Shown: positions 17,178-26,933, counted from the stretch's first letter. The stretch is 64,000 bases of DNA from Gammaproteobacteria bacterium (GCA_021773335.1 JAJFKG010000051.1:62001-126000); one strand, 5' to 3'. Program-made: numbers and translations. Notes: generated by a model from the sequence alone, not told the origin.

Positions 17178-18125
17178 TTAACTGACGGCTTCACCGGCTG
17201 CTTGTTTATCAGCATGATAAGACGAACGCACTAAAGGCCCAGATGCAACATTGCTAAAGCCCATTTGTGTTGCTAAATCAGCGAAGTGTTGAAACTGTGC
17301 GGGGCTCACGTAACGTTCGACAGGCAAGTGGTAACGACTAGGCTGCAAGTACTGCCCTAGAGTTAGTAGGTCAACATCGTGAGCACGTAAATCACGCATC
17401 ACTTGAATAACTTCTTCGTCTGTTTCACCTAGGCCGAGCATCATCCCAGATTTGGTGGGGATATGAGGAAAGCGTTGCTTGAATTCCTGCAGCAAACGTA
17501 ATGACCATTGGTAATCGGAACCTGGGCGTGCTTGTTTGTAAAGACGTGGTGCAGTTTCGATATTGTGATTGAAAATATCAGGTAACTGGGTGCCGATATT
17601 ATCTAATGCGACTTGCATGCGACCACGAAAGTCGGGGACTAAAACTTCGATAGTAATATCGGGTGATTGCGCGCGAATGGCGGCTAAGCAAGTGCTAAAG
17701 TGGCTCGCACCGCCGTCACGTAAATCATCGCGGTCGACAGAAGTAATTACCACATATTTGAGCTGCATTGCAGCGATGGTGTTAGCCAGATTTTGCGGTT
17801 CATCTTGGTCGAGAGGATCGGGGCGACCGTGAGCAACATCACAAAAACTACAGCGGCGTGTGCATTTGTCTCCCATAATCATGAAGGTGGCTGTACCTTT
17901 GCTGAAGCATTCGCTTAAGTTAGGGCAGGATGCTTCTTCACAGACAGTGACTAGTTTATTTTGACGTAGTACTTTTTTTAAATTGGTGACAGCGGAAGAA
18001 GCTGGAATACGAATACGGATCCAGTCTGGTTTACGTAGGGGTTCTACTGTTGGATCAATTTTAATCGGAATACGTGCGAGTTTTTCCGCGGCACGTTGTT
18101 TCTTAGTTGGATCGGTGTTATTCAC
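17178..18125 (-). CDS. lipA: Lipoyl synthase LipA
   Basis: A 315-residue radical SAM enzyme that inserts two sulfur atoms into the octanoyl group on lipoate-dependent proteins. Both clusters are visible: the auxiliary [4Fe-4S] Cys of [12 protein letters not shown] (C62, C67, C73) and the radical [11 protein letters not shown] (C88, C92, C95). The C-terminal RSSYHA motif is also present. It overlaps lipB upstream by 8 bases, so the two are translated together. Length and motifs are standard. Confidence 0.97.
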   Translation of the reverse strand: MNNTDPTKKQRAAEKLARIPIKIDPTVEPLRKPDWIRIRIPASSAVTNLKKVLRQNKLVTVCEEASCPNLSECFSKGTATFMIMGDKCTRRCSFCDVAHGRPDPLDQDEPQNLANTIAAMQLKYVVITSVDRDDLRDGGASHFSTCLAAIRAQSPDITIEVLVPDFRGRMQVALDNIGTQLPDIFNHNIETAPRLYKQARPGSDYQWSLRLLQEFKQRFPHIPTKSGMMLGLGETDEEVIQVMRDLRAHDVDLLTLGQYLQPSRYHLPVERYVSPAQFQHFADLATQMGFSNVASGPLVRSSYHADKQAAGEAVS

Positions 18126-18804
18126 AATAATTCTCTTGTCGTACTGGTTGCGTATGGTTTGAAGGTTGAAAAGTGTGCGTAGTATACCCTAATTGCTGAC
18201 ATAAATGCGCTATTAATTTGGGTTCGATATCACTAATTTGTAGCTTAGGTACGAAATGACTGACTTGTGTCATCTGTAATTGCTGCATACCGCAAGGGTT
18301 GATGCGGCTAAAGGGTTCTAGATCCATATCGATATTAAAGGCGAGCCCATGATAAGAACAACCGCGTCGCACGCGCAAGCCTAAGGAGCAAATCTTTGCT
18401 TGATCAGTATAGACGCCTGGTGCATCGAGGCGTGCGTAGGCTTCAATAGCATATTCAGCCAATGTATCTATAACTGCCTGTTCTATTTTACGTACAAAAT
18501 CACGAATACCGAGTTTTCTGCGGCGTAAATTTATCAACAGGTATGCGACTAATTGTCCAGGCCCATGGTAGGTGACTTGGCCGCCACGATCAGTCTGTAC
18601 CACTGGAATATTGCCTGGTGCAAGTATGTGTTCAGGTTTGCCATTTTGTCCCTGGGTAAACACTGGCGGATGTTCGACTAGCCAAATTTCATCGAGAGTT
18701 GTTATACCACGTTGATCGGTGAAATCACGCATGTCTTGCCAAACGTCTGTGTAGCTGCGTATAGCAAGTTGTTTTATGATAATTTCATCTAGGTTCGTAG
18801 TCAT
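18118..18804 (-). CDS. lipB: Octanoyltransferase LipB
   Basis: A 228-residue octanoyl-ACP:protein N-octanoyltransferase, the step before LipA. Family motifs [18 protein letters not shown] (near residues 73-90), a Lys in DQAKICSLG, the [10 protein letters not shown] stretch and the catalytic Cys of NPCGMQ are in order. It lies 5 bases after ybeD and overlaps lipA, as in E. coli. Confidence 0.96.
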   Translation of the reverse strand: MTTNLDEIIIKQLAIRSYTDVWQDMRDFTDQRGITTLDEIWLVEHPPVFTQGQNGKPEHILAPGNIPVVQTDRGGQVTYHGPGQLVAYLLINLRRRKLGIRDFVRKIEQAVIDTLAEYAIEAYARLDAPGVYTDQAKICSLGLRVRRGCSYHGLAFNIDMDLEPFSRINPCGMQQLQMTQVSHFVPKLQISDIEPKLIAHLCQQLGYTTHTFQPSNHTQPVRQENYCE

Positions 18805-18809
18805 AGCGG

Positions 18810-19079
18810 TTACAGTACCATAATGATGTCTTCATGCGCGCTAAGTTCGCGATAAATAGCATCTAATTGTGCTTGGCTTTGTGCATTTACCGTGATGGTA
18901 ATCGATGTGTAAGTACCTTCGCTGCTATTGCGGCTTCTTATGGCGCCTTCAGACAAATCGGAGACATGCTTGTTAATGATGGTAAGTACCGTGATTTCGA
19001 AAGTCTCACAAGCACGGCCAACAATCTTAATTGGAAATTCGCAGGGGAAATTAAGTAAGGGTTTGTCATTATTATCCAT
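18810..19079 (-). CDS. ybeD: YbeD/DUF493 family protein
   Basis: An 89-residue protein of the small ferredoxin-like-fold DUF493 family. The sequence starts near [14 protein letters not shown] and contains [13 protein letters not shown], the family signature. Its function is not firmly known; ACT-like folding suggests a regulatory role for the lipoate genes, with which it is almost always linked. Here it lies between a D-amino-acid aminotransferase gene and lipB. Confidence 0.93.
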   Translation of the reverse strand: MDNNDKPLLNFPCEFPIKIVGRACETFEITVLTIINKHVSDLSEGAIRSRNSSEGTYTSITITVNAQSQAQLDAIYRELSAHEDIIMVL

Positions 19080-19104
19080 TGTGAAAACTACCTAGCTATT
19101 AAGA

Positions 19105-19977
19105 TTATGCAGTATGTGGTGTGTTTAGTGATTCTTTGAAGGCAAAGTAATGTTGTATCAACTGCCACCAAATAGGCCCAGGTGTACCATCACCGACGGG
19201 TTTGCCATTTAAAGCGAGTATGGGGCGGATTTCACGAGTTGAACTGCTGATCCAAATTTCATCGGCGCTAGTTAAAGCCGTTTCGGGGATTGCCTGTTCT
19301 GCATAAGGCATATTATGTTTGGCTGCTAATTCTAAAATCACATCACGGGTAATACCTCCTAATAAATGATGTGACTTTGGCGGTGTAACAATGACACCGT
19401 CTTTAACGAGAAATAGATTGCTCGAGGTACATTCAAATGCGAAACCATCTTTAATAAGAATAGCCTCTTGGGCGCCTTGATCTTCTGCTTCTTGCCGTTG
19501 CAACACATTAGGCAGTAAATTGGTTGATTTAATAGAGCAACGTGCCCAACGCAAATCAGGTAATGTGATTGCTTTAATACCCTGCGCAAGTTTTTCAATA
19601 GTATTAGGGACGTATGGCATACAGAATGCGATGATGGTAGGTTTCGGTTTGTTTGGCAATAGGTGGTCACGCTGAGCAGTTGCACCACGAGTGATTTGCA
19701 GATACAGCGACAGACCCTTGCCGAATTCAGTAAGGTTGCGCGTGAGCAATTCGTCAAAAATACGTTGCCAGTCAGTTAACTTATAATCTATTTTTAAACG
19801 AATATTCGCTAAGCTATTTTCCAAACGTTGAATATGCTCAGGTAAACGAAAAGCGGTGCCGTTATACACGGGAATGACTTCGTAGATACCATCACCGAAC
19901 GTGAAGCCACGGTCAGTGATGGATATTTTGGCATCTTCTTGTGGGATAAATTCCCCGTTGAAATAAATAATACTCAC
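19105..19977 (-). CDS. dat: D-amino-acid aminotransferase (class IV PLP)
   Basis: A 290-residue fold-type IV aminotransferase that interconverts D-alanine and D-glutamate with their keto acids. The N-terminus IYFNGEFIP, the DRGFTFGDGIYEVIPVYNG segment, Schiff-base Lys150 in CSIKSTNLLPN and the ECTSSNLFLV loop match D-alanine aminotransferases. It starts 2 bases after the stop of the D,D-carboxypeptidase gene, so it probably handles D-Ala released from or fed into peptidoglycan. The E. coli operon lacks this gene. Confidence 0.88.
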   Translation of the reverse strand: MSIIYFNGEFIPQEDAKISITDRGFTFGDGIYEVIPVYNGTAFRLPEHIQRLENSLANIRLKIDYKLTDWQRIFDELLTRNLTEFGKGLSLYLQITRGATAQRDHLLPNKPKPTIIAFCMPYVPNTIEKLAQGIKAITLPDLRWARCSIKSTNLLPNVLQRQEAEDQGAQEAILIKDGFAFECTSSNLFLVKDGVIVTPPKSHHLLGGITRDVILELAAKHNMPYAEQAIPETALTSADEIWISSSTREIRPILALNGKPVGDGTPGPIWWQLIQHYFAFKESLNTPHTA

Positions 19978-19979
19978 TT

Positions 19980-21320
19980 TTACGCTTCTGGTTTTTTCGC
20001 TAAGAATTTATGTATCGATAAGGATACAGCATCAGACATGCGGCGCCAGATGCTGCCTTTCGGACTGGCTTGCAATGCTAGCAACGGTTGTTGTGCGACT
20101 TCCTTGCTGTCTAAAGTAATGTCGACTTTACCTAAAGTTTGACCTTGTTTGACAGGGGCCGTAATTATCTTGTCGAGTAGCATTGTTGCTTTTAAATTGT
20201 TGTATTGGCCTTTAGGTATCGTGACCACCATGTCATGAGCAAGTCCGACTGGAATATTTTTTGCTGCACCTTTCCATACGCGTGCTTCGTCAATAGCCTT
20301 GCCAGCGCTGTATAGTTTGTGTGATTCAAAGAAACGGAAACCATATGTGAGTAAGGCTTGACTATCATCAGTACGTGAATTATCACTGGGGGTACCCATG
20401 ACAACAGACAATAAACGCGTATCGTCTTGTTTAGCCGATGCTACTAGGCAGTAACCCGCTTGACTGGTATGCCCAGTTTTCATGCCATCGGCATCGATCG
20501 AGCGCCACAATAAACGATTACGATTATGTTGCTTAATCTTATTGTAGGTAAAACTTTTTTCGGAGAAATAACTGTAATATTGTGGGAATGTTAAAATAAT
20601 AGCGCGTGCTAATTTAGCGATATCACGAGGGCTGCTGTAATGATTTGGATGTGGCATACCGGTGGCATCAGTGTAATGGGTATTTGTCATGCCGAGTAAG
20701 TTTGCTTGCTGGTTCATTAGGTTTACAAAGGCATTTTCACTACCAGCGATGTATTCAGCCATAGCAATGCAGGCATCATTGCCCGAGTCAACAATGATGC
20801 CACGAATAAGATCATTAACCGTTACTTTGTTGCCTGCGCGGATAAACATTTTAGAACCACCCATGCGCCACGCTTTAACACTCACACGTACTTTACTGTC
20901 GAGTTGAATTTGCCCTCTTGATAAGGCGTCAAAGGTTAAATACAAGGTCATGAGCTTGGTTAAGCTGGCGGGAGACATGCGCTCATCAGCATTTTTCTCA
21001 GCGAGGACTTTACCGCTGTGGACATCTTCTAAGATAAATCCTTTGGCATCAATACTCGGTGGTGATGGGATCAAGGTTGGTTGTTTAGCCAGATTAGCCA
21101 GTGCAGAAGGATTTGAGTTTGCAGCGACCTGGATTGCCCCGGGATTTGAAGTATTACCTTGTACGGTAAATGCCAGTCGGTGAGAGGGGGTTGTCTTGCC
21201 TTGTGTTTGTGAATTAGGCATCGCTTGTGCAGCGTGCTGATTGGGTGAGGCAATCGCTAAATTGCTGCTAACGATTGTAATAAGAAGAATAAAAGGCAGT
21301 GCGATAAAAAACTTTTTCAT
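19980..21320 (-). CDS. dacA: D-alanyl-D-alanine carboxypeptidase (PBP5/6 type)
   Basis: About 446 residues. A secretion signal (MKKFFIALPF then a hydrophobic run) is followed by a Gln/Pro-rich linker of about 60 residues not seen in E. coli PBP5. The serine peptidase core has SLTK as the S-x-x-K motif (Ser123 if numbered from the upstream ATG at 21332), SGN, and KTG in DGMKTGHTS. The beta-rich PBP5 C-terminal domain ends with an amphipathic helix for membrane attachment. It trims the terminal D-Ala of peptidoglycan in the periplasm. The ATG at 21320 was chosen because it begins the signal peptide. Confidence 0.94.
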   Translation of the reverse strand: MKKFFIALPFILLITIVSSNLAIASPNQHAAQAMPNSQTQGKTTPSHRLAFTVQGNTSNPGAIQVAANSNPSALANLAKQPTLIPSPPSIDAKGFILEDVHSGKVLAEKNADERMSPASLTKLMTLYLTFDALSRGQIQLDSKVRVSVKAWRMGGSKMFIRAGNKVTVNDLIRGIIVDSGNDACIAMAEYIAGSENAFVNLMNQQANLLGMTNTHYTDATGMPHPNHYSSPRDIAKLARAIILTFPQYYSYFSEKSFTYNKIKQHNRNRLLWRSIDADGMKTGHTSQAGYCLVASAKQDDTRLLSVVMGTPSDNSRTDDSQALLTYGFRFFESHKLYSAGKAIDEARVWKGAAKNIPVGLAHDMVVTIPKGQYNNLKATMLLDKIITAPVKQGQTLGKVDITLDSKEVAQQPLLALQASPKGSIWRRMSDAVSLSIHKFLAKKPEA

Positions 21321-21372
21321 GGTTTTTCCCATCGTGGTTGTTGCGGCGAGGGGCTACTTTACCATAACTCAG

Positions 21373-21476
21373 GACTGACGCCCAAGCCCAATCTCTTTGC
21401 TAAAAGGGCGTTTGAATCGGTCATTTATGCTGAATAAACTTTCTTTTTGCCTCGACCTTGGGCTTGGGTGCCAGTC
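21373..21476. repeat. Inverted repeat between rlpA and dacA
   Basis: Positions 21373-21391 and 21458-21476 are near-perfect reverse complements (17 of 19), separated by 66 bases and starting right beyond the rlpA stop. It could form a long hairpin in the transcript that limits flow into dacA, or it may be a small repeat element. Confidence 0.6.
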
Positions 21477-21479
21477 TTG

Positions 21480-22328
21480 CTATTCGATGACTTGATAGGG
21501 CATGCCAGCGCCGCTGGATTCGATCACACTGGCGACTCTTGCGGTGGCGCCATCGTTTAAAAATGGACCAATTTGTACGCGATAGATGGGCACAGCTTGG
21601 TGGCGGCCAGGACGCAGTTTCACGGGCGCGCCAATAAGGGTGCGTAATTTGTTGGCTAAACGTTGTGCATTGCTGCGATTTGAAAAAGCACCAATTTGTA
21701 AATAAAACTTGGCTTTTTCGGGCGGTTGGTTATTCGGATTTATTGTTCCATGTTTAATTGCTGTGCGGGTATCGATGGCCGTGACTTCGACGAGAGCCGT
21801 GCCATGCTTAACCACACCAAGCTTCTTCGCCGCCACATACGATAAATCAATAATGCGGTTGGAATGAAATGGGCCACGGTCATTGACTTTGACAATAATT
21901 GAACGACCGTTTTGTAGATTTTTTACTCTCACATAGGTGGGGAGTGGTAAGGTTTTACTCGCGGCAGTCATTGCGTACATATCATAAGGCTCGCCACTGG
22001 ATGTCCTGTGGCCATGGAATTTGGTGCCATACCAAGACGCGTAACCGCGTTTGTCGTAGCCCTCACTGCTGTCTAAGACGGAATAGGTTTTGCCATTTAC
22101 CTCGTAGGTTTCGGGATTGCCATAACGACTTTTCGGTTCTGGCTTAGGTACAGGATTGGGTATTTTAGATATATCGACGGTTTGCGTGGGGGCGCTGTCC
22201 TTTTTTTCAAAAAGATGGCTGAACCAAGAGGCACTTGCCACTTGAGGTAATAGTAGCAGTACCATACACAAAACCAGGTAATGTATTGACCTGGTTTTAA
22301 GACTTCCTCTGTGGATTTTTTTATCCAT
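21480..22328 (-). CDS. rlpA: RlpA septal lytic transglycosylase/lipoprotein-like
   Basis: A 282-residue secreted protein. An N-terminal signal (MVLLLLPQVASA region, residues 20-34) is followed by a linker, the double-psi beta-barrel RlpA domain with GYASWYGTKFHGHRTSSGE (near residue 91), the VNDRGPF motif and the catalytic Asp. A C-terminal SPOR domain (about 205-282: FYLQIGAFSNRSNAQRLA) binds denuded septal peptidoglycan. RlpA cuts glycan strands lacking stem peptides during division. No lipobox Cys is evident, so it may be soluble in the periplasm. Confidence 0.92.
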   Translation of the reverse strand: MDKKIHRGSLKTRSIHYLVLCMVLLLLPQVASASWFSHLFEKKDSAPTQTVDISKIPNPVPKPEPKSRYGNPETYEVNGKTYSVLDSSEGYDKRGYASWYGTKFHGHRTSSGEPYDMYAMTAASKTLPLPTYVRVKNLQNGRSIIVKVNDRGPFHSNRIIDLSYVAAKKLGVVKHGTALVEVTAIDTRTAIKHGTINPNNQPPEKAKFYLQIGAFSNRSNAQRLANKLRTLIGAPVKLRPGRHQAVPIYRVQIGPFLNDGATARVASVIESSGAGMPYQVIE

Positions 22329-22461
22329 ATTGTGTTGCCGTTAACAATTAAATATATAGTGTTGCTGAAGCTAACGGCAATTATAGAGGGTGATGATTAT
22401 GGGTCAATAAGAATATATGTCGATCGCTTGCGTGATTTCGGCGTTAGTTACGGTATTACCG
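22329..22461. other. Non-coding part of the rlpA-mltB gap
   Basis: AT-rich stretch between the rlpA start and the end of the DarG remnant. It probably holds the rlpA promoter, but I cannot assign clear boxes. No other gene is seen. Confidence 0.4.
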
Positions 22462-22692
22462 TTAAGGCTTAGTATTAATCCATTCATTGTTTTTTAGCGC
22501 TTGATAGGCAACATTAATTTGTCTGTCAGTGAAGCGTTTTTTTCTTGGGCTCCATTGGCGTATTTGCGTGAGGATATCCTTAAGCGAGCTGGCGTGTTCA
22601 TGCTTAATAACCCAGTGCACAGTAGATAATAGTTCTAGGCCGCTTGGTGTTTCAAATCCATCTACAAGAGCTGCGACTCTATTTAGATGGTC
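22462..22692 (-). pseudogene. Remnant of a DarG-type macrodomain antitoxin (C-terminal part)
   Basis: Between mltB and rlpA an open minus-strand frame with no start encodes about 75 residues up to a TAA at 22462-22464. Its readable parts, RVAALVDGFETPSGLELLS, TVHWVIKHEH, IRQWSPRKKRFTD and ALKNNEW, match from memory the C-terminal part of DarG/Appr-1''-p-processing antitoxins (consensus GFETPxGLELLATVHW...W..RK). The macrodomain and the DarT toxin are absent. Its upstream end runs into the mltB 3' end in another frame. I read this as the scar of a lost DarTG module that guarded against phage by DNA ADP-ribosylation. Confidence 0.6.
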
Positions 22693-23819
22693 GCGTGTAC
22701 TGACATCTGTGTCGCTCTCTTCGCAACCTTATTGTATTGTTGGGCTTGTGCGACTTGATACTGGTGTTGTATTTGTTGGCTGAGTTGGTAAACCGCCATG
22801 GCGTATAAGATACTCGTGTTGTAACGCGTAATCACATAGAAGTTATGGAATGCTAACCAGTATTCTGGATGGGCACTATTGCTAGCAAGTTCAACGAAAT
22901 TCGCTGGTGTGGTTAACGGCAATTTATCAGCACCAGTAATACCGTGCTGTTGTAATTGCTGCAAAGTAAACTTCGGTTTTTTGCGGGTTGTCTCTATGCC
23001 TTTGAGCTTTGTGTCTTTGACTTTCGCTGGCTCTGCGATCGGTTGTTGGGCTTGCCAGCCATTTTTTCTGAGATAATTGGCAATACTACCGACGGCATCT
23101 GCTGGATTATTAAAAATGTTGGAATTGCCGTTACCATTGAAGTCAACGGCATAATGACGATAACTGCTCGGCATAAATTGCGGTAAGCCCATAGCACCAG
23201 CATATGAGCCCAGCACAGTTGTCGGATCAATATTTTCTTCACGCGTCAGCAGTAAAAAGGCAACTAACTCTTTACGGAAAAATTTGGCGCGCGGTGGATA
23301 ATCGAATGCGAGCGTGCTTAAGGCATCAAGTGCGGAAAATTTACCAGTGTTTTTGCCATAGAAAGTTTCGACGCCGATGATCGCAACGATCACACTGGCA
23401 GGTACGCCATAGGTTTTTTCGGCTTGGCTTAATGCTTTTTGATTTTGTTGCCAGAATTTAACGCCAGCATTGACACGTTTATCGGTTAAGAAAATTGGGC
23501 GATATTCATACCAAGGTTTGGCTTCATAAGGTTTTTTAATCGAAGTGATGATAATTGGTTGAACCTTAGCTTTGGTGAAAACTGCATTGAGTTTTTGACG
23601 ATTGAAATCATACTTTTTCACCATCATGTCGATAAAGGCTTGTACGTCTTTGCGCTTAACTAGGGGGGTGTTGCTAGGTTGTTGGGCCTTAGACTTTGTT
23701 TGCTGACTGTGTTTTTTAACCGCCGCTTTTTGGGGAAGCATATTAACGGTTGCGTTGGCGGTGCTAATAATGGCGGTAAGACTGAGTAAGCAAGTAAAAA
23801 TGGCAAATCTTTTGTTCAT
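22683..23819 (-). CDS. mltB: Lytic murein transglycosylase B
   Basis: A 378-residue periplasmic enzyme that cleaves peptidoglycan glycan strands. After a signal peptide (MNKRFAIFTCLLSLTAIIS) and a Lys/Gln-rich linker comes the MltB/SLT fold with the catalytic Glu in GVETFYGKNTG and the substrate motif SYAGAMGLPQFMPSSYR. No lipobox Cys in the right place was seen. The last 15 or so residues are unlike other MltB proteins and overlap the neighbouring DarG remnant, so the natural end may have been replaced. It sits in the mrdA-mrdB-mltB-rlpA-dacA series. Confidence 0.93.
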   Translation of the reverse strand: MNKRFAIFTCLLSLTAIISTANATVNMLPQKAAVKKHSQQTKSKAQQPSNTPLVKRKDVQAFIDMMVKKYDFNRQKLNAVFTKAKVQPIIITSIKKPYEAKPWYEYRPIFLTDKRVNAGVKFWQQNQKALSQAEKTYGVPASVIVAIIGVETFYGKNTGKFSALDALSTLAFDYPPRAKFFRKELVAFLLLTREENIDPTTVLGSYAGAMGLPQFMPSSYRHYAVDFNGNGNSNIFNNPADAVGSIANYLRKNGWQAQQPIAEPAKVKDTKLKGIETTRKKPKFTLQQLQQHGITGADKLPLTTPANFVELASNSAHPEYWLAFHNFYVITRYNTSILYAMAVYQLSQQIQHQYQVAQAQQYNKVAKRATQMSVHATI

Positions 23820-23922
23820 GTGTGAGTCCTAGCTAGTGCGTTGTTCATTCGAATTTGAATTTTACATCCTTGTTTTTGGTAACTAATTATACAGAAGCTG
23901 TTGATTTGTGCAAGGTCAAAAA

Positions 23923-25062
23923 TCAACCGCCTATCAGTTTTCGATGCGTGTGAATCGACATCAAAATGCCAAAACTCGCAAAAATCGTCACCATTGAAGT
24001 CCCCCCGTAACTGATTAATGGTAGGGGCAAACCGACCACAGGTAATATCCCAGTCACCATACCAATATTCACAAAAACTGAAATAAAGAAGGTTAGACTA
24101 ATACTACCAGCCAATAGCCGTGTGTAAGTATCTTGTGCTTGGGTACTAATATAAAGGCCTCGACCAGTAATGTAGAGATAGATAGCAAGGAGAGCTATGC
24201 CGCCCAGCAAGCCAAATTCTTCACCACATACTGCGAAAATGAAATCCGTCGCATGTTCTGGTAAGAAGTGTAAATGTGATTGGGTGCCATTCAGCCAGCC
24301 TTTGCCGTAAAAGCCACCAGAGCCAATTGCAATTTTAGACTGGATAATGTGATACCCACTGCCTAATGGATCGCGCTCTGGATTTAGAAAGGTGAGTACC
24401 CGTTGTTGTTGATAGGCGCGCATGAAATGCCACACAATGGGAGCGCCAGCCAGGGCTGCGACGCACGCCGCAATAATCCAACGCCAACTCAGGCCAGCAA
24501 GCAATAATACTAAAAAACCGGAGCAGGCGAGCATCAGTGCAGTACCCAAATCGGGTTGCTTAGCTGTGAGTAATACTGGCAAGATAATCAAGCATGCGGC
24601 CACAGCAAGCAAAGAATTTTTAGGGGGTAACAGTTTATCTTTAAATATCCAAGCAGCCATCATTGGAATAGAGAGTTTCATTAATTCTGAGGGTTGAAAA
24701 CGAATAACACCCAGATTAAGCCAACGTTGCGCGCCTTTACCTGTATGACCCACTAGGAGCACAGCAATCAATAAGATGACGCCCATGCCAAATAATGCGG
24801 GTGTCCAAAATGCTAATTGGCGTGGTGGAATTTGCGCAACTAGTAACATGACCACATAAGCGATACCTAATCGCGTCACTTGGCGGGTCACCATCCCCAT
24901 ATTTTGATTAGCCGCACTATATAAAATAATAAGACCAACCCCGGTCAGTATGATGATGCCGAGTAGTAAAGGAATATCAAAGTGTAAGCGTTGCCAAATT
25001 GTCTTTGGGGTAATGATACGCCGTTTGTTGTGCCAGATAGAAAACATATTGCTGTGGCTCAT
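23923..25062 (-). CDS. mrdB: Rod-shape determining glycosyltransferase RodA
   Basis: A 379-residue SEDS-family peptidoglycan glycosyltransferase with about ten membrane spans. It polymerises lipid II for side-wall growth together with PBP2. Family motifs include QPDLGTALM, the NPERDPLGSGYHIIQS loop and FLPEHATDFIFAV. The C-terminal LPLPLISYGGTSM is the SEDS signature. It overlaps mrdA by 4 bases, so the partner proteins are translationally coupled. Confidence 0.97.
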   Translation of the reverse strand: MSHSNMFSIWHNKRRIITPKTIWQRLHFDIPLLLGIIILTGVGLIILYSAANQNMGMVTRQVTRLGIAYVVMLLVAQIPPRQLAFWTPALFGMGVILLIAVLLVGHTGKGAQRWLNLGVIRFQPSELMKLSIPMMAAWIFKDKLLPPKNSLLAVAACLIILPVLLTAKQPDLGTALMLACSGFLVLLLAGLSWRWIIAACVAALAGAPIVWHFMRAYQQQRVLTFLNPERDPLGSGYHIIQSKIAIGSGGFYGKGWLNGTQSHLHFLPEHATDFIFAVCGEEFGLLGGIALLAIYLYITGRGLYISTQAQDTYTRLLAGSISLTFFISVFVNIGMVTGILPVVGLPLPLISYGGTSMVTIFASFGILMSIHTHRKLIGG

Positions 25063-26933
25063 GAATTCACCTTGCTGTGTTTTTTGCGAGCTTGTAGTTG
25101 CTTATGCTTTTGTAATTGATGTAAGTAATAATCAATGACTTTGCGTGCGACATTGGGCGCTATCATACTATTTTGCACCATAACAGCAACCGCTATTTGT
25201 GGATGTTCGACAGGTGCAAAGACAATAAATGCTGAGTTATCACGTAAGTTTTTTGGAATATCTTCGATGTTATATTCTTCACCCATACGCAATGAGAAGA
25301 CTTGGGCAGTCCCCGTTTTAGCGGCAACACTATACTTGGGTTTGCCGAAACGGATCCCAGTTCCGCGTGGATTAAAGATCACGCCTTGCATCGCTTTGAT
25401 GACATTATTCCAGTCACGCTGAGGTATTCGTACAGGTGGTTCTGGAATAGGGGCTTGATCAATACTGATGCCGCCCGGCAGAGAGGCTTTACTCAATATA
25501 TATGGGCGGAAGCGCTCACCATGCATAGCGAGTGTGGCGGTCGCGGAAGCCAATTGCAGTGGTGTTGCTAGCATGTAACCTTGCCCGATCACCGAATTAA
25601 TGGTGTCACCAGCATACCAGTGAGCACCTAGTGTTTTAAGCTTCCATTCGGGTGATGGTACTAGGCCTGGTAATTCTTCACCCATGTCAATACCGGTTGC
25701 TGAACCAAAGCCAAACTCACGCATGATCTTGCCAATACGGTTAATGCCTAGTTTGAGTGAAAGCTCATAAAAATAGGTGTCACACGATTGAATAATGGCA
25801 TTGTCGATATTGATCCAGCCATGTCCGCCTTTTTTCCAGTCACGATAACGGCGGGTGTGGTCATTGAGTTGGAAATAACCTTTATCAAAAATGCGAGTTT
25901 TCGGCGTAACAGTATTTGTTGCTAAACCCTCCAAAGCAAGAAAGGGCTTGATCGTAGAACCCAGTGGATATTGTCCGCGAATAGCGCGATTATAAAGCGG
26001 TTGATCGGGTGAACTTTGTAACGTTTGAAAGGCCTTATGACTGATCCCCGTCACAAAAGGATTCGGGTCGTAACTGGGGTTGCTGACTAGCGATAATATT
26101 TGCCCAGTTTTCGGTTGGATAGCCACGACAGCGCCACGGTGTCCTGCGAGAGCTTCTTCCGCTACAATTTGCAGACCACTATCGATAGTTAAATGCAGAT
26201 TATCGCCGGGGATTGGAGGCGTGCGCTGTAAAACCCGCACAATGCGTCCACTGGCGTCTGTTTCTACTTGCTCATACCCGACGGTGCCGTGTAATTGTTT
26301 TTCGTAATACTTTTCAATCCCCACTTTCCCGATGTAATTTGTGGCGCTGTAATTGGTGCGATTGACGTGTAGCAACTCTCTCTCATTAATGCGCCCGACA
26401 TAACCTAACACATTGACCATTGCACTGCCGAGAGGGTAATAGCGCAAAAGGCGTGCATTGACGACAACACCGGGAAAGCGATATTGATTGACATAAAAGC
26501 GTGCGACTTCAGCAGGGGTTAAACGCAGACGCAAGGGGATTTCTTCAAAGCGTCGGCGTTGCTTAAGTTGTTTATGGAAGGCTTGTATTTCTTCTGGTGA
26601 AATCTTGACGACTGCTTGTAAAGCAGCAATCATTTTATTGAGATCGACGACTTTATCGGGGATAACCTCTAAACTGAATACGGGCAAATTCTCTGCAAGT
26701 AAAACCCCATTGCGATCGTAGATTAAGCCACGATTAGGTGCGATTGGCACCAAGTTGAGTTGGTTTTCGTTGGATAGTGTGGTGTAAAGCTTTGTTTGAT
26801 CGAGTTGCAAATAAGCCAAACGTAAGCTTAGTAAAAAAGAAAGAATGCAGACGCCGATGATGGCAATGATAACGCGCCTGGTAAATAACCGTTGCTCTTG
26901 TTGTGGATCTTTTAGGGTGAGGCGCCTGGCCAT
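25059..26933 (-). CDS. mrdA: Penicillin-binding protein 2 (elongation transpeptidase)
   Basis: A 624-residue class B PBP, the transpeptidase partner of RodA. One N-terminal membrane anchor (residues 20-42) precedes the pedestal domain with APNRGLIYDRNG. The transpeptidase domain has S326-T-I-K329 (YPLGSTIKPF), the SxN-type motif in SCDTYFYEL and KTG in VAAKTGTAQVF near residue 540. Its start faces a Sel1-repeat gene on the other strand; in E. coli the next gene upstream would be rlmH. Confidence 0.97.
   Translation of the reverse strand: MARRLTLKDPQQEQRLFTRRVIIAIIGVCILSFLLSLRLAYLQLDQTKLYTTLSNENQLNLVPIAPNRGLIYDRNGVLLAENLPVFSLEVIPDKVVDLNKMIAALQAVVKISPEEIQAFHKQLKQRRRFEEIPLRLRLTPAEVARFYVNQYRFPGVVVNARLLRYYPLGSAMVNVLGYVGRINERELLHVNRTNYSATNYIGKVGIEKYYEKQLHGTVGYEQVETDASGRIVRVLQRTPPIPGDNLHLTIDSGLQIVAEEALAGHRGAVVAIQPKTGQILSLVSNPSYDPNPFVTGISHKAFQTLQSSPDQPLYNRAIRGQYPLGSTIKPFLALEGLATNTVTPKTRIFDKGYFQLNDHTRRYRDWKKGGHGWINIDNAIIQSCDTYFYELSLKLGINRIGKIMREFGFGSATGIDMGEELPGLVPSPEWKLKTLGAHWYAGDTINSVIGQGYMLATPLQLASATATLAMHGERFRPYILSKASLPGGISIDQAPIPEPPVRIPQRDWNNVIKAMQGVIFNPRGTGIRFGKPKYSVAAKTGTAQVFSLRMGEEYNIEDIPKNLRDNSAFIVFAPVEHPQIAVAVMVQNSMIAPNVARKVIDYYLHQLQKHKQLQARKKHSKVNS

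Noticed and set aside
22529..22783. Plus-strand 84-codon frame between rlpA and mltB
   Set aside because: It lies antisense to the DarG remnant and to the mltB end, has no ribosome site and its product resembles no family.
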